Positions 1 to 7,701 of a stretch of 10,144 nt of DNA are shown here, piece after piece (position 1 is the first letter of the stretch; each line of letters begins with the position of its first letter). The position numbers and the translations under genes are program-made. This DNA is from Asterionellopsis glacialis (Eukaryota > Bacillariophyta > Plagiogrammaphyceae > Rhaphoneidales > Asterionellopsidaceae). A model generated the notes under the pieces. The model was not told where the DNA came from, ran no database searches, and was given only the letters and a program-made list of their open reading frames with translations. The stretch spans positions 1 to 10,144 of the forward strand of contig WKLE02006134.1 in the NCBI GenBank assembly GCA_014885115.2. Reading direction: 5' to 3'.

Positions 1-81
1 ATGGTAAATTTGTGAGTCCGTCTGCTTGCCCACGCATCAATCATGCATCCTCTAGAGTGTCCTACAGGGAGTGTACTTCAA
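1..81 (+). repeat. 81-bp direct repeat, copy 1 (left window edge)
   Basis: Bases 1-81 match bases 1255-1335 without gaps at 75 of 81 positions. The copy touches the window edge, so the repeat may be longer upstream. In one frame it reads GKFVSPSACPRINHASSRVS, which opens the transposase N-terminal block. It has no terminal inverted repeats. Confidence 0.9.
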
Positions 82-481
82 GTTTCCAAAGAGATGTTGT
101 CAATAGTATGCCATCAGAATTGTACAACGAATTGATTAATCACGATTTTGATCATTTTTTGTCCAGTGACACATCTAGTAATGAATCTTATCAGCATCTT
201 TCAGCTTCATCACAGTCCTGCATTCATTCAGATGATTCCTACAATTTGCATGGTTATCACTCATCATTGGAATCCCATGGCTCCGTTGATAGTAATGATC
301 CTGGCCCAATTGATCCCATAGAAGCCCCACTATTGCTTCTAATGACTGAACATTCCATACGATTCCATGTTTACTCAAAATTTATCAAATGGGCTGCTCA
401 ATGCATCAAGGCATTGCATTATGATTTTGAAAAACCTACATCATTCATCACTACTTTGAAACAATTGACTACTCACTATTC
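12..481 (+). pseudogene. Plavaka-type transposase, N-terminal block
   Basis: An open frame runs from before the window edge; the apparent GTG at 12 is not a real start, because the frame is open upstream to base 3. Residues 1-27 are encoded by the 81-bp repeat. Residues 34-100 are rich in Ser, Asp and His and look disordered. Residues 105-160 form a helical segment (LLLLMTEHSIRFHVYSKFIKW followed by an Asp-Phe-Glu-Lys-Pro-Thr stretch and TTLKQLTTHYSM). This resembles the conserved N-terminal helical domain of diatom Plavaka-like proteins, which precedes the catalytic core by about 100 residues. The family match then leaves this frame near 481 and continues in the frame starting at 482, so an indel is inferred there. 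Confidence 0.55.
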
Positions 482-1105
482 CATGAAAAGAAACAAACCC
501 GCGTAACAGAAGTTACTGTTGAAGGTGCCCCCAAAGCTAAAGTTTGCTGTTTCTCCTTTCTGCTAAACATTAGAAAATTATTGGCTAATCAAACTGTAAC
601 AGAAAATTCTGTGTGGAGGTACAACAAAGACTCTACATGCTATGGCAAAATCAGTTCTGGTTCTTGGTGGAAAGAGGCAGTAACTTTTCTATTTCACAGG
701 CTTGAACAATTTGAAATATCATCCCAAGAGAAGCATTTTCTTTGCCCAATTATATGTTTCATCGATGCAACTCACTGCAATAGAAATGGAAGACTAAAAG
801 CCAAACCTGCTCTTTGCTCTATTGGCAATATTTCTTTACGGCAAAGAAAGAAACCATCGGCATGGTTCTTTCTTGGGCTCCTTCCACCCAAACTTCTTAC
901 AGCAGCAGAGAGAAAAAAGGCACAACAAGGACGTGGACTTGGATCTTCATACATAAAACAGTACCACAAATGTCTTAGGCACATCTTTAAAGAACTCATA
1001 GAATTACAGTGCAATGATAGGGAAACTGGTTTAGGTACCAAATGTTATGTTCACTCAATAGAAAATTTATTTCTGCATTTTGAAATGTGTGCCCTATGCC
1101 GCTAG
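482..1105 (+). pseudogene. Plavaka-type transposase, start of DDE catalytic core
   Basis: The continuous frame begins at 482 (HEKKQTRVTEVTVEGAPKAK) and runs to a TAG at 1103. The segment WRYNKDSTCYGKISSGSWW matches the region just before the core in this family. FLCPIICFIDATHCNRNGRL follows, with the presumed first metal-binding Asp encoded at 764-766. Next come LRQRKKPSAWFFLGLLPPK and a YIKQYHKCLRHIFKELIELQ helix, both characteristic of Plavaka proteins (rearranged-rearranged-Lys-Pro-x-Ala-Trp, then Leu-Gly). After about 1060 the resemblance fades (ENLFLHFEMCALCR), just before a non-coding stretch of about 150 bases with stops in every frame. There is no Met start of its own; this is an internal fragment. 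Confidence 0.68.
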
Positions 1106-1254
1106 TGTCAACGGCAGCACAACACAACAATCAGACAATCAACGCACAAAAGAAAAGAAGACTTTTATTTGGTGATTAAAATTATGAGCTTAGTTTAATC
1201 AGGATAAGATCTGGCAATTTAGTGAGAAGTAAAAGATTCAGGAAATATTTGTAA

Positions 1255-1335
1255 ATGGTAAATTTGTGAGCCCATCTGCTTGCCCACACATCAATCATCC
1301 ATCCTCAAGAGTGTCCTACAGGGAGTGCACTTCAA
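1255..1335 (+). repeat. 81-bp direct repeat, copy 2
   Basis: This copy differs from bases 1-81 at six positions; four of these are C/T or G/A transitions and two are transversions. It lies inside the transposase remnant, between the catalytic block ending near 1105 and the Cys-cluster block starting near 1403, where no family sequence is expected. The 149 bases before it (1106-1254) have stops in all plus frames and no recognisable content. This suggests an insertion or a partial duplication rather than coding sequence in place. Confidence 0.9.
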
Positions 1336-2398
1336 CAATCATGGCAGACATGATTATTTGTTTTGTCATCACCAATTATATTCATGAAAGACACCCAAAC
1401 CATGTTGGGCTTGTAATATCAAGTGGGATGACATTGACAATCCGGCAATCTCATGTACCTGGACCAAAGCGGATGATGTTTATAATGTAATATCTGAATG
1501 CATGAACAATATAACAAGCCTCCATCAAATTACTCTCAATAGGGAAAGAGCACAATCCTTATCTCATCTCGTTCACATACCCGTTTTTCGAGATATATTT
1601 TTTGGTGCTAGCAAGTATGGAATTTTGGGTGCAACGCCATTTGAAGTACTCCACATGCTTCTATTGGGAACTATGAAAAATTCTTTGCAATGTCTCTTCA
1701 ATTATGTTGAACTCATTTCCACCAAAACTGGATTCAAGAAAAAAGAGAGATTTGATAAAACCGAAGTTGAGCGACGTGCAAGAATCATATCACAACACTC
1801 CAAGAGGCAAAGTGATAGAAATGTCATTCAACACCAGTGTGGCAACCCTTGCTGGAATTCAGGGACAGGAGTACATAGGGCTTTCAATCTTAAGTATTGT
1901 TGCTCTTCCAGGCATGCTAATGATGCACACATAGAAAAGCAGTTTGCCTCTCTGCTATGGTTGGGTGTTGTGGTATATTCAAAAATTGCAAGGGATCAAT
2001 TTCCTACAAATGAACTTGTATGACCCTATGAAAATAATGATTGTCATTTCTTTTTGGTTGTACAAGATCACATTGATCAATATGTAGGTGTTTGTGGAAA
2101 ACAACGAAAAAGACATTCAACCAGCACAGGCACTAAACAACAAAAAGTACATGGTCTCACTCACCTAATTAAACAGATACAGACTTTTGGATTGGCAGAA
2201 AATTTCAATGGTAACTATCTAGAATCACATTTAAAAACATTCATCAAACATCCCACAAAGCAAACAAGAAGGATTCATCAAGACTTCTTGGCAGATCTAA
2301 CACAGAGGTGGTCAGAAATATCATCCATCAAAGATTATTTATCATCTCATACCACTATTTCCCAGTTAGATGTTGGTGATGTTGGTGATGTTGGTTGA
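1336..2398 (+). pseudogene. Plavaka-type transposase, Cys cluster and middle of core
   Basis: In the frame through 1403 the sequence reads KTPKPCWACNIKWDDIDNPA and then ISC, giving a C-x2-C...C cluster typical of the insert after the first catalytic strand; a TGA at 1385 interrupts it. Next come a HIPVFRDIFFGASKYGILGA segment and PFEVLHMLLLG, whose His is encoded at 1652-1654. This matches the conserved Glu-x-Leu-His-x3-Leu-Gly motif of the family. Near 1800 the match moves one frame to RGKVIEMSFNTSVATLAGIQ (frame of 1704-1934). It returns near 1934 to EKQFASLLWLGVVVYSKIAR. After the TGA at 2021, KVHGLTHLIKQIQTFGLAEN matches the family's conserved His-rich block near the core's end. Three Asp-Val-Gly repeats close the segment before a TGA at 2396. 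Confidence 0.65.
2369..2395 (+). repeat. Short tandem repeat (gatgttggt)x3
   Basis: Three perfect 9-bp units (gatgttggt) encode Asp-Val-Gly three times in the transposase frame, directly before the TGA at 2396. Replication slippage is the likely origin. Confidence 0.9.
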
Positions 2399-3240
2399 AC
2401 AATCACAAACAAATAGTCATCCATTGGAAATGAATACCAAAACTGACTGGTAAAACTAACCAGATAAAGATTTGCTTGCAGAACGCACTCTTCCAGGGGT
2501 GATTGGTCCTTGTACAACAAAGGCAAGCTTGATAGGAACATGTCTTCACTGCCCTTAACACAAGAAAGTTTTTTTTATACAGCCAATAATAAAATTCTGA
2601 GAGATGTTGCACAGCAAGGTATAGTTCGTGTTGATTGTCATTATGAACTTCGATCAAAGAAGACAGATGACAGTGAGGGAATTATTATGAGATGCAATCT
2701 AAATTATCAAGGAAGTCTGTGGTATGATTGGATTAAGTTGCATATAGCATTAGTGAAGATGATTCAGTGGACAATACAATTCTACCAGCATGTCTAATGT
2801 TGTGGTTTTCAGTAAAGGGTAACAACCAAGATGAAACAAAAATATATGCTTTGATACAGCCCTTCCATTCCATGAAAACACTGTGTGATTCTGACGTTCA
2901 CATGCTCCATATTGACCGTCTGCATACAGAGGCATTGGTAGTAGATTTTTCTGATTCAGTAAGTGGAACTTGCTTTGTCCTACCAGGAATTAAAAGTAAC
3001 AAAGCTCCAGCCAGCATTATCTCTTCAAATACTTTTGAATGCACCGATTTCATTTATTTTCCAACAAGAGATTTCTGGTATAGATCAATTTTGAAGAAAT
3101 TCGATTCTGATGATTCAGAGGACAGCTCAGTGGAAGAGCAACAAGACTATCCTTTGGAAGAGAGTGATGAAAGCAATAGCATGCTACAAAACCTGGAGGA
3201 AGGCAATAACACAGACATGGCAGATTCAGATGACGACTAG
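2399..3240 (+). pseudogene. Plavaka-type transposase, C-terminal domain and acidic tail
   Basis: Bases 2399-2509 carry stops in each plus frame. From about 2510 the frame reads a linker and then VDCHYELRSKKTDDSEGIIM and RCNLNYQGSLWYDW, a C-terminal motif of Plavaka-like proteins (asparagine-tyrosine-x-Gly, then Trp-Tyr-Asp-Trp). Near 2745 the frame moves by one to SISEDDSVDNTILPACLMLW. It continues through a beta-rich region (DVHMLHIDRL, VVDFSDSVSGTCFVLPGI, CTDFIYFPTRDFWY) that fits the end of the family. The last 45 residues or so are strongly acidic (DSDDSEDSS ... MADSDDD) and end at a TAG at 3238-3240, probably the original stop. The stretch after the shift (157 codons) has no internal stop, so this part decayed least. 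Confidence 0.65.
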
Positions 3241-3489
3241 TTAGTGTTGGGTCTATAATGGAGACCTCTAATCCATGGATCGTTTTTCAAGACAAAGGAA
3301 ACCTCAAATCCAAAGCAAACCCAAACACATCAAATACATTGTAATGTAACTTGTTTTGTTCCACTTAGTGATCTTGAAGATCACTCATGGGATGATTGTT
3401 GATTTTTTTTTATTTTAGTAGTTGTGTTATTTGTTTTCAAATAAAATAAATGTAAAAAGATTATGGTTGCACTCTTTTTTGTTGAATTC
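3241..3489. other. Convergent intergenic region between transposase remnant and minus-strand gene
   Basis: I see no coding content. The region contains a 19-bp palindrome (3367-3385) and two overlapping AATAAA hexamers (3440-3445, 3445-3450) about 200 bases after the transposase stop, which could have served as polyadenylation signals for the plus strand. A T-rich tract follows, to the TAA stop of the minus-strand gene at 3490-3492. Confidence 0.5.
3367..3385. repeat. Perfect 19-bp palindrome, AGTGATCTT-G-AAGATCACT
   Basis: Two 9-base arms are perfectly complementary around one central base. The palindrome lies midway between two convergent coding remnants. A hairpin this tight could help 3' end formation, or it may be a binding dyad; no further evidence is visible. 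Confidence 0.85.
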
Positions 3490-4189
3490 TTAAATTAACA
3501 ATTTGTAGGCAATGCATCTGACTGTGTTCACATATTGGAATAGCCAAATCCATTCTTGTTTTGAATTTTTTTTTAAATAAGCAATAGTTGTTGGAACATC
3601 TCCATACTGAATAGTTTGTGATGATAGTAAAAAATGAATTTCTAGCCATGCCACAGGACTCGGAGTCCAGATAATTGTATACAACATGTCAGCAACATTG
3701 TACAATGTCCTTGGTGTTTTCTGAAGCCATCTAAGAATGGTGGAAGCATACAATGAAAAAAAAACCTGACACTTATCCAAAAAGGGAGCAACCGCCTTGT
3801 AATGTCTACCATCAGTCAGTGTTCCCAAATGATTGGATCCATCAAAAATGTATATCAAATTTTCAGGTTGCAATCATGTTCCTGAGCACATATCAATGAA
3901 AGTAGTGAGTTCCTTTTTTATATCATGGAATCATGCTCCAAGTCTATGAACCCCATCTTGCAAACATTTACCAGAATACCCTCCAATGTGCACCCGTCTA
4001 TAATCGTCATTATCTGTATGGGAGTTTTTGGGGTTGTTTTTGTTGTACGTTTCAACTTCTTGTCAAAGCTGATCTATTCTAAGTTGGGTTCTTAGCCAGC
4101 GTTGTTCGGTCATCAATGCAGATATATTTGTAACACTTAAAAGGTTGCATTTGTCGTTTTTTCCTAAGTTATGTGAGGAGGAATTGTCT
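3490..4189 (-). pseudogene. Unknown minus-strand gene, C-terminal segment with three in-frame TGAs
   Basis: One frame reads from about 4210 to the TAA at 3490-3492, interrupted only by TGA at 4063-4065, 3931-3933 and 3874-3876. It begins with NHVEVHTEDNSSSHNLGKND. A coiled-coil-like stretch follows (MTEQRWLRTQLRIDQL, TGA, QEVETYNKNN). Then comes DDYRRVHIGGYSGKCLQDGV, TGA, FHDIKKELTTFIDMCSGT, TGA, and LQPENLIYIFDGSNHLGTLT. The end has a DKCQVFFSLYASTILRWLQK helix. Arginine fits well in each TGA position, as expected if CGA codons had mutated. No TAA or TAG interrupts this frame over about 230 codons. Confidence 0.45.
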
Positions 4190-4769
4190 TCAGTGTGAAC
4201 CTCCACATGGTTTTGGAATGTTATGAAGTATGGTTCCAATTAAACAAAAAGAAACATTGTAATTTTTTGGAGTGTCTTGGTCATTGCCAAGGTCAATGTG
4301 TGCATTCAAATGGACAGTTGGCAAACCACCAGTTAATCCTATGGATAAACTTGGAATAATATTTTCTGTTCTGGACAAAAAAACATAGTCTCCTAATTTC
4401 TGTTTTAATAAGGAGAGTGCAAAGAATTTGATAACATTCTTATTGAAGAATGGTTTCCTCTCAAATTCATAGGATGATTTAGAAACAAGAATATTTACAA
4501 TTTTTGTAAGCCTTGAAGCCATAGATGCGATATCTTGTGATAAAGTAGTATTCAAATTCCAACCAGGGATATTATCGTGTTTCATCATAATTTTTGGAAG
4601 ATAGACATTTTCATTGATGGAATTGTTGGAAGCATTCTGTGGCAAAAAAAATAAGATCAAGCCTCTTTGACCCTTGGTCACGGTCTGAAATTGTTGAAGA
4701 CGATTCTATGAATGTGGCAATAGTATCGATATTGGATACCTTTATGTCGCTTAATGCAAATCGATTCAT
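4190..4769 (-). pseudogene. Unknown minus-strand gene, central segment with HxD motif
   Basis: This segment continues the chain through RFALSDIKVSNIDTIATFIE. It changes frame at the poly-A run at 4642-4649 into the frame reading LPQNASNNSINENVYLPKIM. It has helix-like parts (SQDIASMASRLTKIVNILVS, FFALSLLKQKLGDYVFLSRT) followed by GLPTVHLNAHIDLGNDQDTP and YNVSFCLIGTI. The His-x-Asp...Asn-Asp...Tyr-Asn pattern is the most distinctive part of the gene. I recall similar patterns in repeated diatom proteins but cannot name a family. The frame ends at a TGA at 4190-4192, and coding-like sequence continues in the next frame. Confidence 0.4.
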
Positions 4770-5298
4770 GATAAAAATTGGTGCGTGATCAATATAGTCT
4801 TTGTTAGGTAGGTAGAGAAGTATTTTTTTTTCTTGAAGGTTAAATCAACCAAGTAGCAATCAGAAATAAAATCATCAAGTTCTGACAGATGAATTGTATA
4901 ATGCAGATGCTGATCAAGGCTTGGTAATAGATGTACTTGATCAATGCAACCAAAAATGAGGTGTACGTAACAACAAAATTTTATCCAGCACTTGTTTAGT
5001 CCCCCCAAAGCACCCACCAAATAACAAAAGTGTGTCTCTTCTTTTGCAGCAACATCCATGTCTTTGATTACAAGAAATGGACAGTTTTTTTTTTTCCATG
5101 TCATTTTCTTCTTGGTTTTGATATTTTGACACAAAGAAATAACCTCGTCATAAGCGGAAAATATCGTTGAATTGCAGTTGTGAGGTTTCACCAAGACAAC
5201 AAATTCTTTATGTTGCTGTTGTTGTTGTTGGGTGTTCAACAAAATGAAATCCCTCTGAAAACTGCTACTGGAGGGAGTTTGTTCTTTGCTGCACAGTT
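4770..5298 (-). pseudogene. Unknown minus-strand gene, N-terminal segment
   Basis: The frame is open from just after a TAA near 5296. It reads LCSKEQTPSSSSFQRDFILL, NTQQQQQQHKEFVVLVKPHN, and then DEVISLCQNIKTKKKMTWKK. There is no ATG near the beginning; the first candidate start is a TTG at 5240-5242, so a lost start or an upstream exon is possible. The later part (YLVGALGGLNKCWIKFCCYV) is hydrophobic with several Cys, and SELDDFISDCYLVDLTF looks like a folded acidic-hydrophobic segment. The frame fails at the poly-T run at 4821-4829. Coding resumes in another frame as KILLYLPNKDYIDHAPIFIM and RFALSDIKVSNIDTIATFIE. Confidence 0.4.
5211..5231 (-). repeat. CAA microsatellite encoding poly-Gln
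   Basis: Six nearly consecutive gtt/gct units on the plus strand give CAA/CAG codons on the minus strand. They encode six Gln followed by His near the N-terminus of the unknown minus-strand gene. Confidence 0.8.
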
Positions 5299-5908
5299 AA
5301 TGCTGGTACTAGTTCCAGGAAGGCAATTAGTTGAAGTTTCTTCTGACATGGATTTCCAAGTAGGAATAGTACCGGATGTTAAGGGGTGTTATGTTAATTC
5401 TGGTACTAGTTGGTACATGTGTAAATTCCAAGTAGGTACTGTATGTACCAGCTTACATTAACAAGAAGGTATAAAGTTTAAGTTTCTTCTGATTGAGGAT
5501 TTCTTAGTAGGAAAAGTACCAGATTTTAGAGGGGGGGTTGTGTATTACTACGCAATTTTATATCATAGTAATGATTGAACTAATATACAGTGAAAAGAGC
5601 AAAATAAGAACATGAATACTGATGATACCAAAAAGAAAATCATAAGTATTTGAAAATAAAAAATGATTGTAAGTATGATACAACATCAAAAAGTATAAGT
5701 ATTCAAGAATAGAAATATGACTAGACAACAGGATGTGTTGTGGGAAAATGTTTTTTTGTTAATTTTTACTAGAGAAAAATACACAACATAGCATGAAAAA
5801 CAAAGTGAAGGAATTACCCAAAAAATAAAAAATGGTAAGGAGTACAAAAAATAGAAAGAAAAAAATGACAGGAACGCACTCAAAAGTAGTGGCCGTGCAA
5901 AGAAAAAG
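5299..5908. promoter_or_regulatory. Divergent intergenic region, possible shared promoter
   Basis: This spacer separates two head-to-head coding remnants (minus to 5298, plus from 5909), so both promoters, if they ever existed, should lie here. The left half (5303-5535) contains the degenerate direct repeats described separately. The right half (5540-5908) is AT-rich, with long A runs such as agaaaaaatgacagg-like stretches close to the start of the plus-strand gene. I do not see a clear TATA box or other named element, so the regulatory role is inferred from the arrangement only. Confidence 0.35.
5303..5535. repeat. Degenerate direct repeats with GGTAC/GTACC boxes
   Basis: The word ctggtactagtt occurs at 5303-5314 and 5400-5411. 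The box ttccaagtagg occurs at 5354 and 5426, and as ttcttagtagg at 5501, each followed within about 15 bases by GTACC. The block aagtttcttctga is repeated at 5333 and 5480. Spacings of about 72-75 and 146 bases suggest an old tandem array of roughly 73-bp units, with one unit altered. Several boxes are small inverted repeats (ggtac-tgtat-gtacc). These could be sites for a regulator or a transposase, or subterminal repeats of an element. Confidence 0.6.
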
Positions 5909-7460
5909 ATGGAAGTATCACCTACAACCAGATCAAAAAAGGGTAAGTTGTCAAACATTGAAGGATCAACACCGGCAACAATAGATGTGTTGATTGTATC
6001 TTCAGTGAAGGGGGGTGATAGTGATGCTGAGGAGAACCAAGAAGAAGATGTTATTGTGGAGGTGGGGCAAGGTCCAAAAAAAAAGACACTAGTGGGCTTG
6101 CCAAGTACAGCATCTAAAGGAACAAAACGAAAAAAGCTAATTTTAGCACATGTAACATGGAACACAGAGGAAGAAAAGAATTTTAAAAAATAAGACAAAG
6201 ATTGTAGAAAAAAAAAGTACAGTGGCTGTTACACCTGATTTGGAAGAGGATGAGATGATGCTGGTGGATGACATGATGGCTGAGGATATTGATAACTCTG
6301 TTAGAGTATTTTTAGATGAAGTGGATAAAAACACCACTGTTACTGTTGATGGTTACAGAAAATAGATACAATATGTGATTGAGAGTAAAAATAGGATTGA
6401 TATGAGAGTACAGAAATATAAGCGGTTATTGAAAAAAAGAGAAGAGGAGGATGCACTGGGTAAATTAGGTGAAACTATGTTGGCAAAAGTGAAGAATATT
6501 GTTGGTACCTATGCTATGATGAGTAAGTGAGTATTCTTTCCTGCAATGGCTGTTTGTAAGTCACATGGGAAATCAATGAGTGTGGCACAGGTGTTCCATA
6601 CCTGTGCTTTTGCAAAAGATGTTTTAGACAAATTCATGAAAGAGGAATGACCAGGTAGTGAAAGTTGGAAGCAAAAGGATGTCTGGGAATGAATTTTGAG
6701 TTTATGTCAGGTAGGAAAGGAGGCAGTAGAATTTCTATGACACTACTGTAATCAGACAGGCCAGAGAATTAAGGTGACATTATTGCATTTCTTACAGTTA
6801 CCATATGAAGGTATGACAGAGAAACAGAAATTGAAAGCAATGTATACAATGAGTCAAAAGGGGAGAGGTGATGTAGATGCTTTGAGGAAATGTTTACCGT
6901 ACTTAGCATTATTTTGTACAGAAAAGGAAGGTCATAGCGCCTACAATTATTTGGCAAGTAGCAACCTACGGCAAAGAAGCAAGAAATTTGATTGGAAAGT
7001 AGAGCTAAATGAACTTGATGGAACAACCTTATTGCAGAAAATGACCTCTAAAAAATTTGCATACATCCAAACGGTCATTTATAACAATGTTATTGAGGAT
7101 GAGGATGGAGAATTGGTATTTAAACCAGTTATTGATGATTTGAGATTTACTAATATTGATACAAAAAGGAATGGAGGTTTGTCCGTAGAGGGATTGCAGT
7201 ATTATACCAATAAAGTGAATGAAGATATTAGGTGAAAAAAGGAGTCCAATAAAAAATACAAGAATGTGGAGGAAAGGCCAGATTATTTTAATTATGAAAT
7301 AGATGTAAAACCGTGCAAGAAAGAAGGAGAAAGAGAAAAAATAGGAGAAGAGCAAGTTAGTGATGAACCAGTTGTTTGTGACCTTACATTTGATGATGAT
7401 AATGATATGATCTCATTTGAGGTGGCAAATAGTATGATGTCAGAAAAAAAGAAAGTGTAG
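5909..7460 (+). pseudogene. Unknown plus-strand gene of about 517 codons with one frameshift and six stops
   Basis: The chosen start is the ATG at 5909 (MEVSPTTRSKKGKLSNIEGS). The same frame is open upstream only to a TAG at 5852. The N-terminal 90 residues are low-complexity and charged. The frame changes by one near 6180-6193 in an A-rich run. From about 6192 a single frame continues to a TAG at 7458-7460, broken by TAG at 6363 and TGA at 6528, 6648, 6690, 6738 and 7233. It reads an acidic stretch (DLEEDEMMLVDDMMAEDIDN), a basic coiled coil (RVQKYKRLLKKREEEDALGK), a helical middle domain (KQKDVWE...ILSLCQVGKEAVEFL), the domain KCLPYLALFCTEKEGHSAYN / GTTLLQKMTSKKFAYIQTVI, and a charged C-terminus. 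I recognise no family. The unbroken 153-codon part (6774-7232) and the consistent frame argue for real protein-coding ancestry. Confidence 0.55.
6585..6607. repeat. Inverted repeat GCACAGGT-7-ACCTGTGC inside the unknown gene
   Basis: Two perfect 8-base arms are separated by 7 bases, within codons for AQVFHTCAFA. It may be chance; it is recorded because the arms are perfect and GC-rich for this sequence. Confidence 0.6.
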
Positions 7461-7593
7461 AAGATAGCACATAAAAAATAGTACTAGTAAAAATCAGTGA
7501 ATTTTTTAAATATCCGGAGAAAAAAATGTACATATAAACAATTGTAATTTGTGTTTTAAAATACAACCTCATAATAAGACTTTGTGTTTTCAA

Positions 7594-7613
7594 TTGCGCA
7601 TTCCAATGCGCAA
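7594..7613. repeat. Palindrome TTGCGCATT-CC-AATGCGCAA
   Basis: Two perfect 9-base arms around a 2-base centre hold four CpGs in an otherwise CpG-poor region. It could form a stable hairpin in either transcript end of the convergent pair, or act as a binding dyad. Confidence 0.85.
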
Positions 7614-7668
7614 CGTTTTGAGATGTACATGTATTAATATACAAAATTTGTGTGATGTCATATACAAT

Positions 7669-7696
7669 AATTAGTATATTAAAATACATACTAATT
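7669..7696. repeat. Hairpin AATTAGTAT-10-ATACTAATT
   Basis: Perfect 9-base arms flank a 10-base AT loop. It lies just before the stop of the Gag remnant as read from the plus strand, that is, downstream of the minus-strand gene's end. It is a possible 3' end structure. Confidence 0.7.
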
Positions 7697-7701
7697 GTGT
7701 A

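Larger units (their letters stand above)
1..3240 (+). mobile_element. Decayed Plavaka-type DNA transposon (transposase pseudogene)
   Basis: Across four blocks the plus strand reads, in order, through the parts of a Plavaka-type transposase, a CACTA-related DDE family known from fungi and diatoms. The order is: N-terminal helical domain, the FIDATHCNRNGRL block with the first catalytic Asp, a short Cys cluster, the GATPFEVLHMLLLG block, the HGLTHLIKQIQTFG block, and a C-terminal RCNLNYQGSLWYDW domain. The reading frame changes near 482, near 1800, near 1934 and near 2745, and at least three in-frame TGA stops occur (1385, 2021, 2396), so no full protein can be made. The block order and motif spacing are what I see; the family name is recognition from memory, not a search. 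The left end lies outside the window. No terminal inverted repeats were found, so the element's limits are unknown. Confidence 0.7.
3490..5298 (-). pseudogene. Broken minus-strand gene of unknown function, about 600 codons
   Basis: Reading leftwards from 5298, the minus strand holds a chain of coding-like frames ending in TAA at 3490-3492. The frame moves near 4825 (at a nine-base poly-T run), near 4645 (at an eight-base poly-A run) and near 4200-4240. Three in-frame TGAs occur in the last segment (4063, 3931, 3874). I do not recognise the family. Visible landmarks are an N-terminal Ser and poly-Gln region, a central AHIDLGNDQDTPKNYN motif, a coiled-coil stretch, and a YRRVHIGGYSGKC motif. 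The His-x-Asp followed by Asn-Asp recalls iron-binding motifs of 2-oxoglutarate oxygenases, but the later His and Arg of that fold cannot be assigned, so this is only a hint. The gene lies head to head with the unknown plus-strand gene at 5909 and convergent with the transposase remnant. No ATG start is seen. Confidence 0.45.
7461..7701. other. Convergent intergenic region with palindromes
   Basis: This lies between the TAG of the unknown plus-strand gene and the TAA of the Gag remnant. It is very AT-rich with no coding content. It holds a perfect palindrome at 7594-7613 and a hairpin at 7669-7696. Polyadenylation-like AATAAA is absent on the plus strand here. Confidence 0.5.

Noticed and set aside
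772..1041. Minus-strand open frame of 89 codons
   Set aside because: It is the antisense shadow of the well-supported catalytic block of the transposase.
480..6195. Ciliate (Euplotes-like) decoding: sense TGA with frameshifts at AAA-TAA or AAA-TAG, for example near 6190
   Set aside because: One site near 6190 fits, but most frame changes do not occur at a TAA or TAG, go in both directions, and the TAG at 6363 after AAA leaves the frame unchanged. The element families also point elsewhere.
5686..6198. Long minus-strand open frame (170 codons) rich in Phe, Ser and Leu
   Set aside because: It is antisense to the Lys/Glu-rich start of the plus-strand gene at 5909; A-rich codons read backwards give Phe and Leu runs. 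No motif supports it and it has no partner fragments.
5909..7460. Spliced introns as the reason for stops in the plus-strand gene
   Set aside because: The coding pattern continues in one frame directly on both sides of each stop, so nothing needs to be removed; GT/AG pairs nearby are no more than expected by chance.
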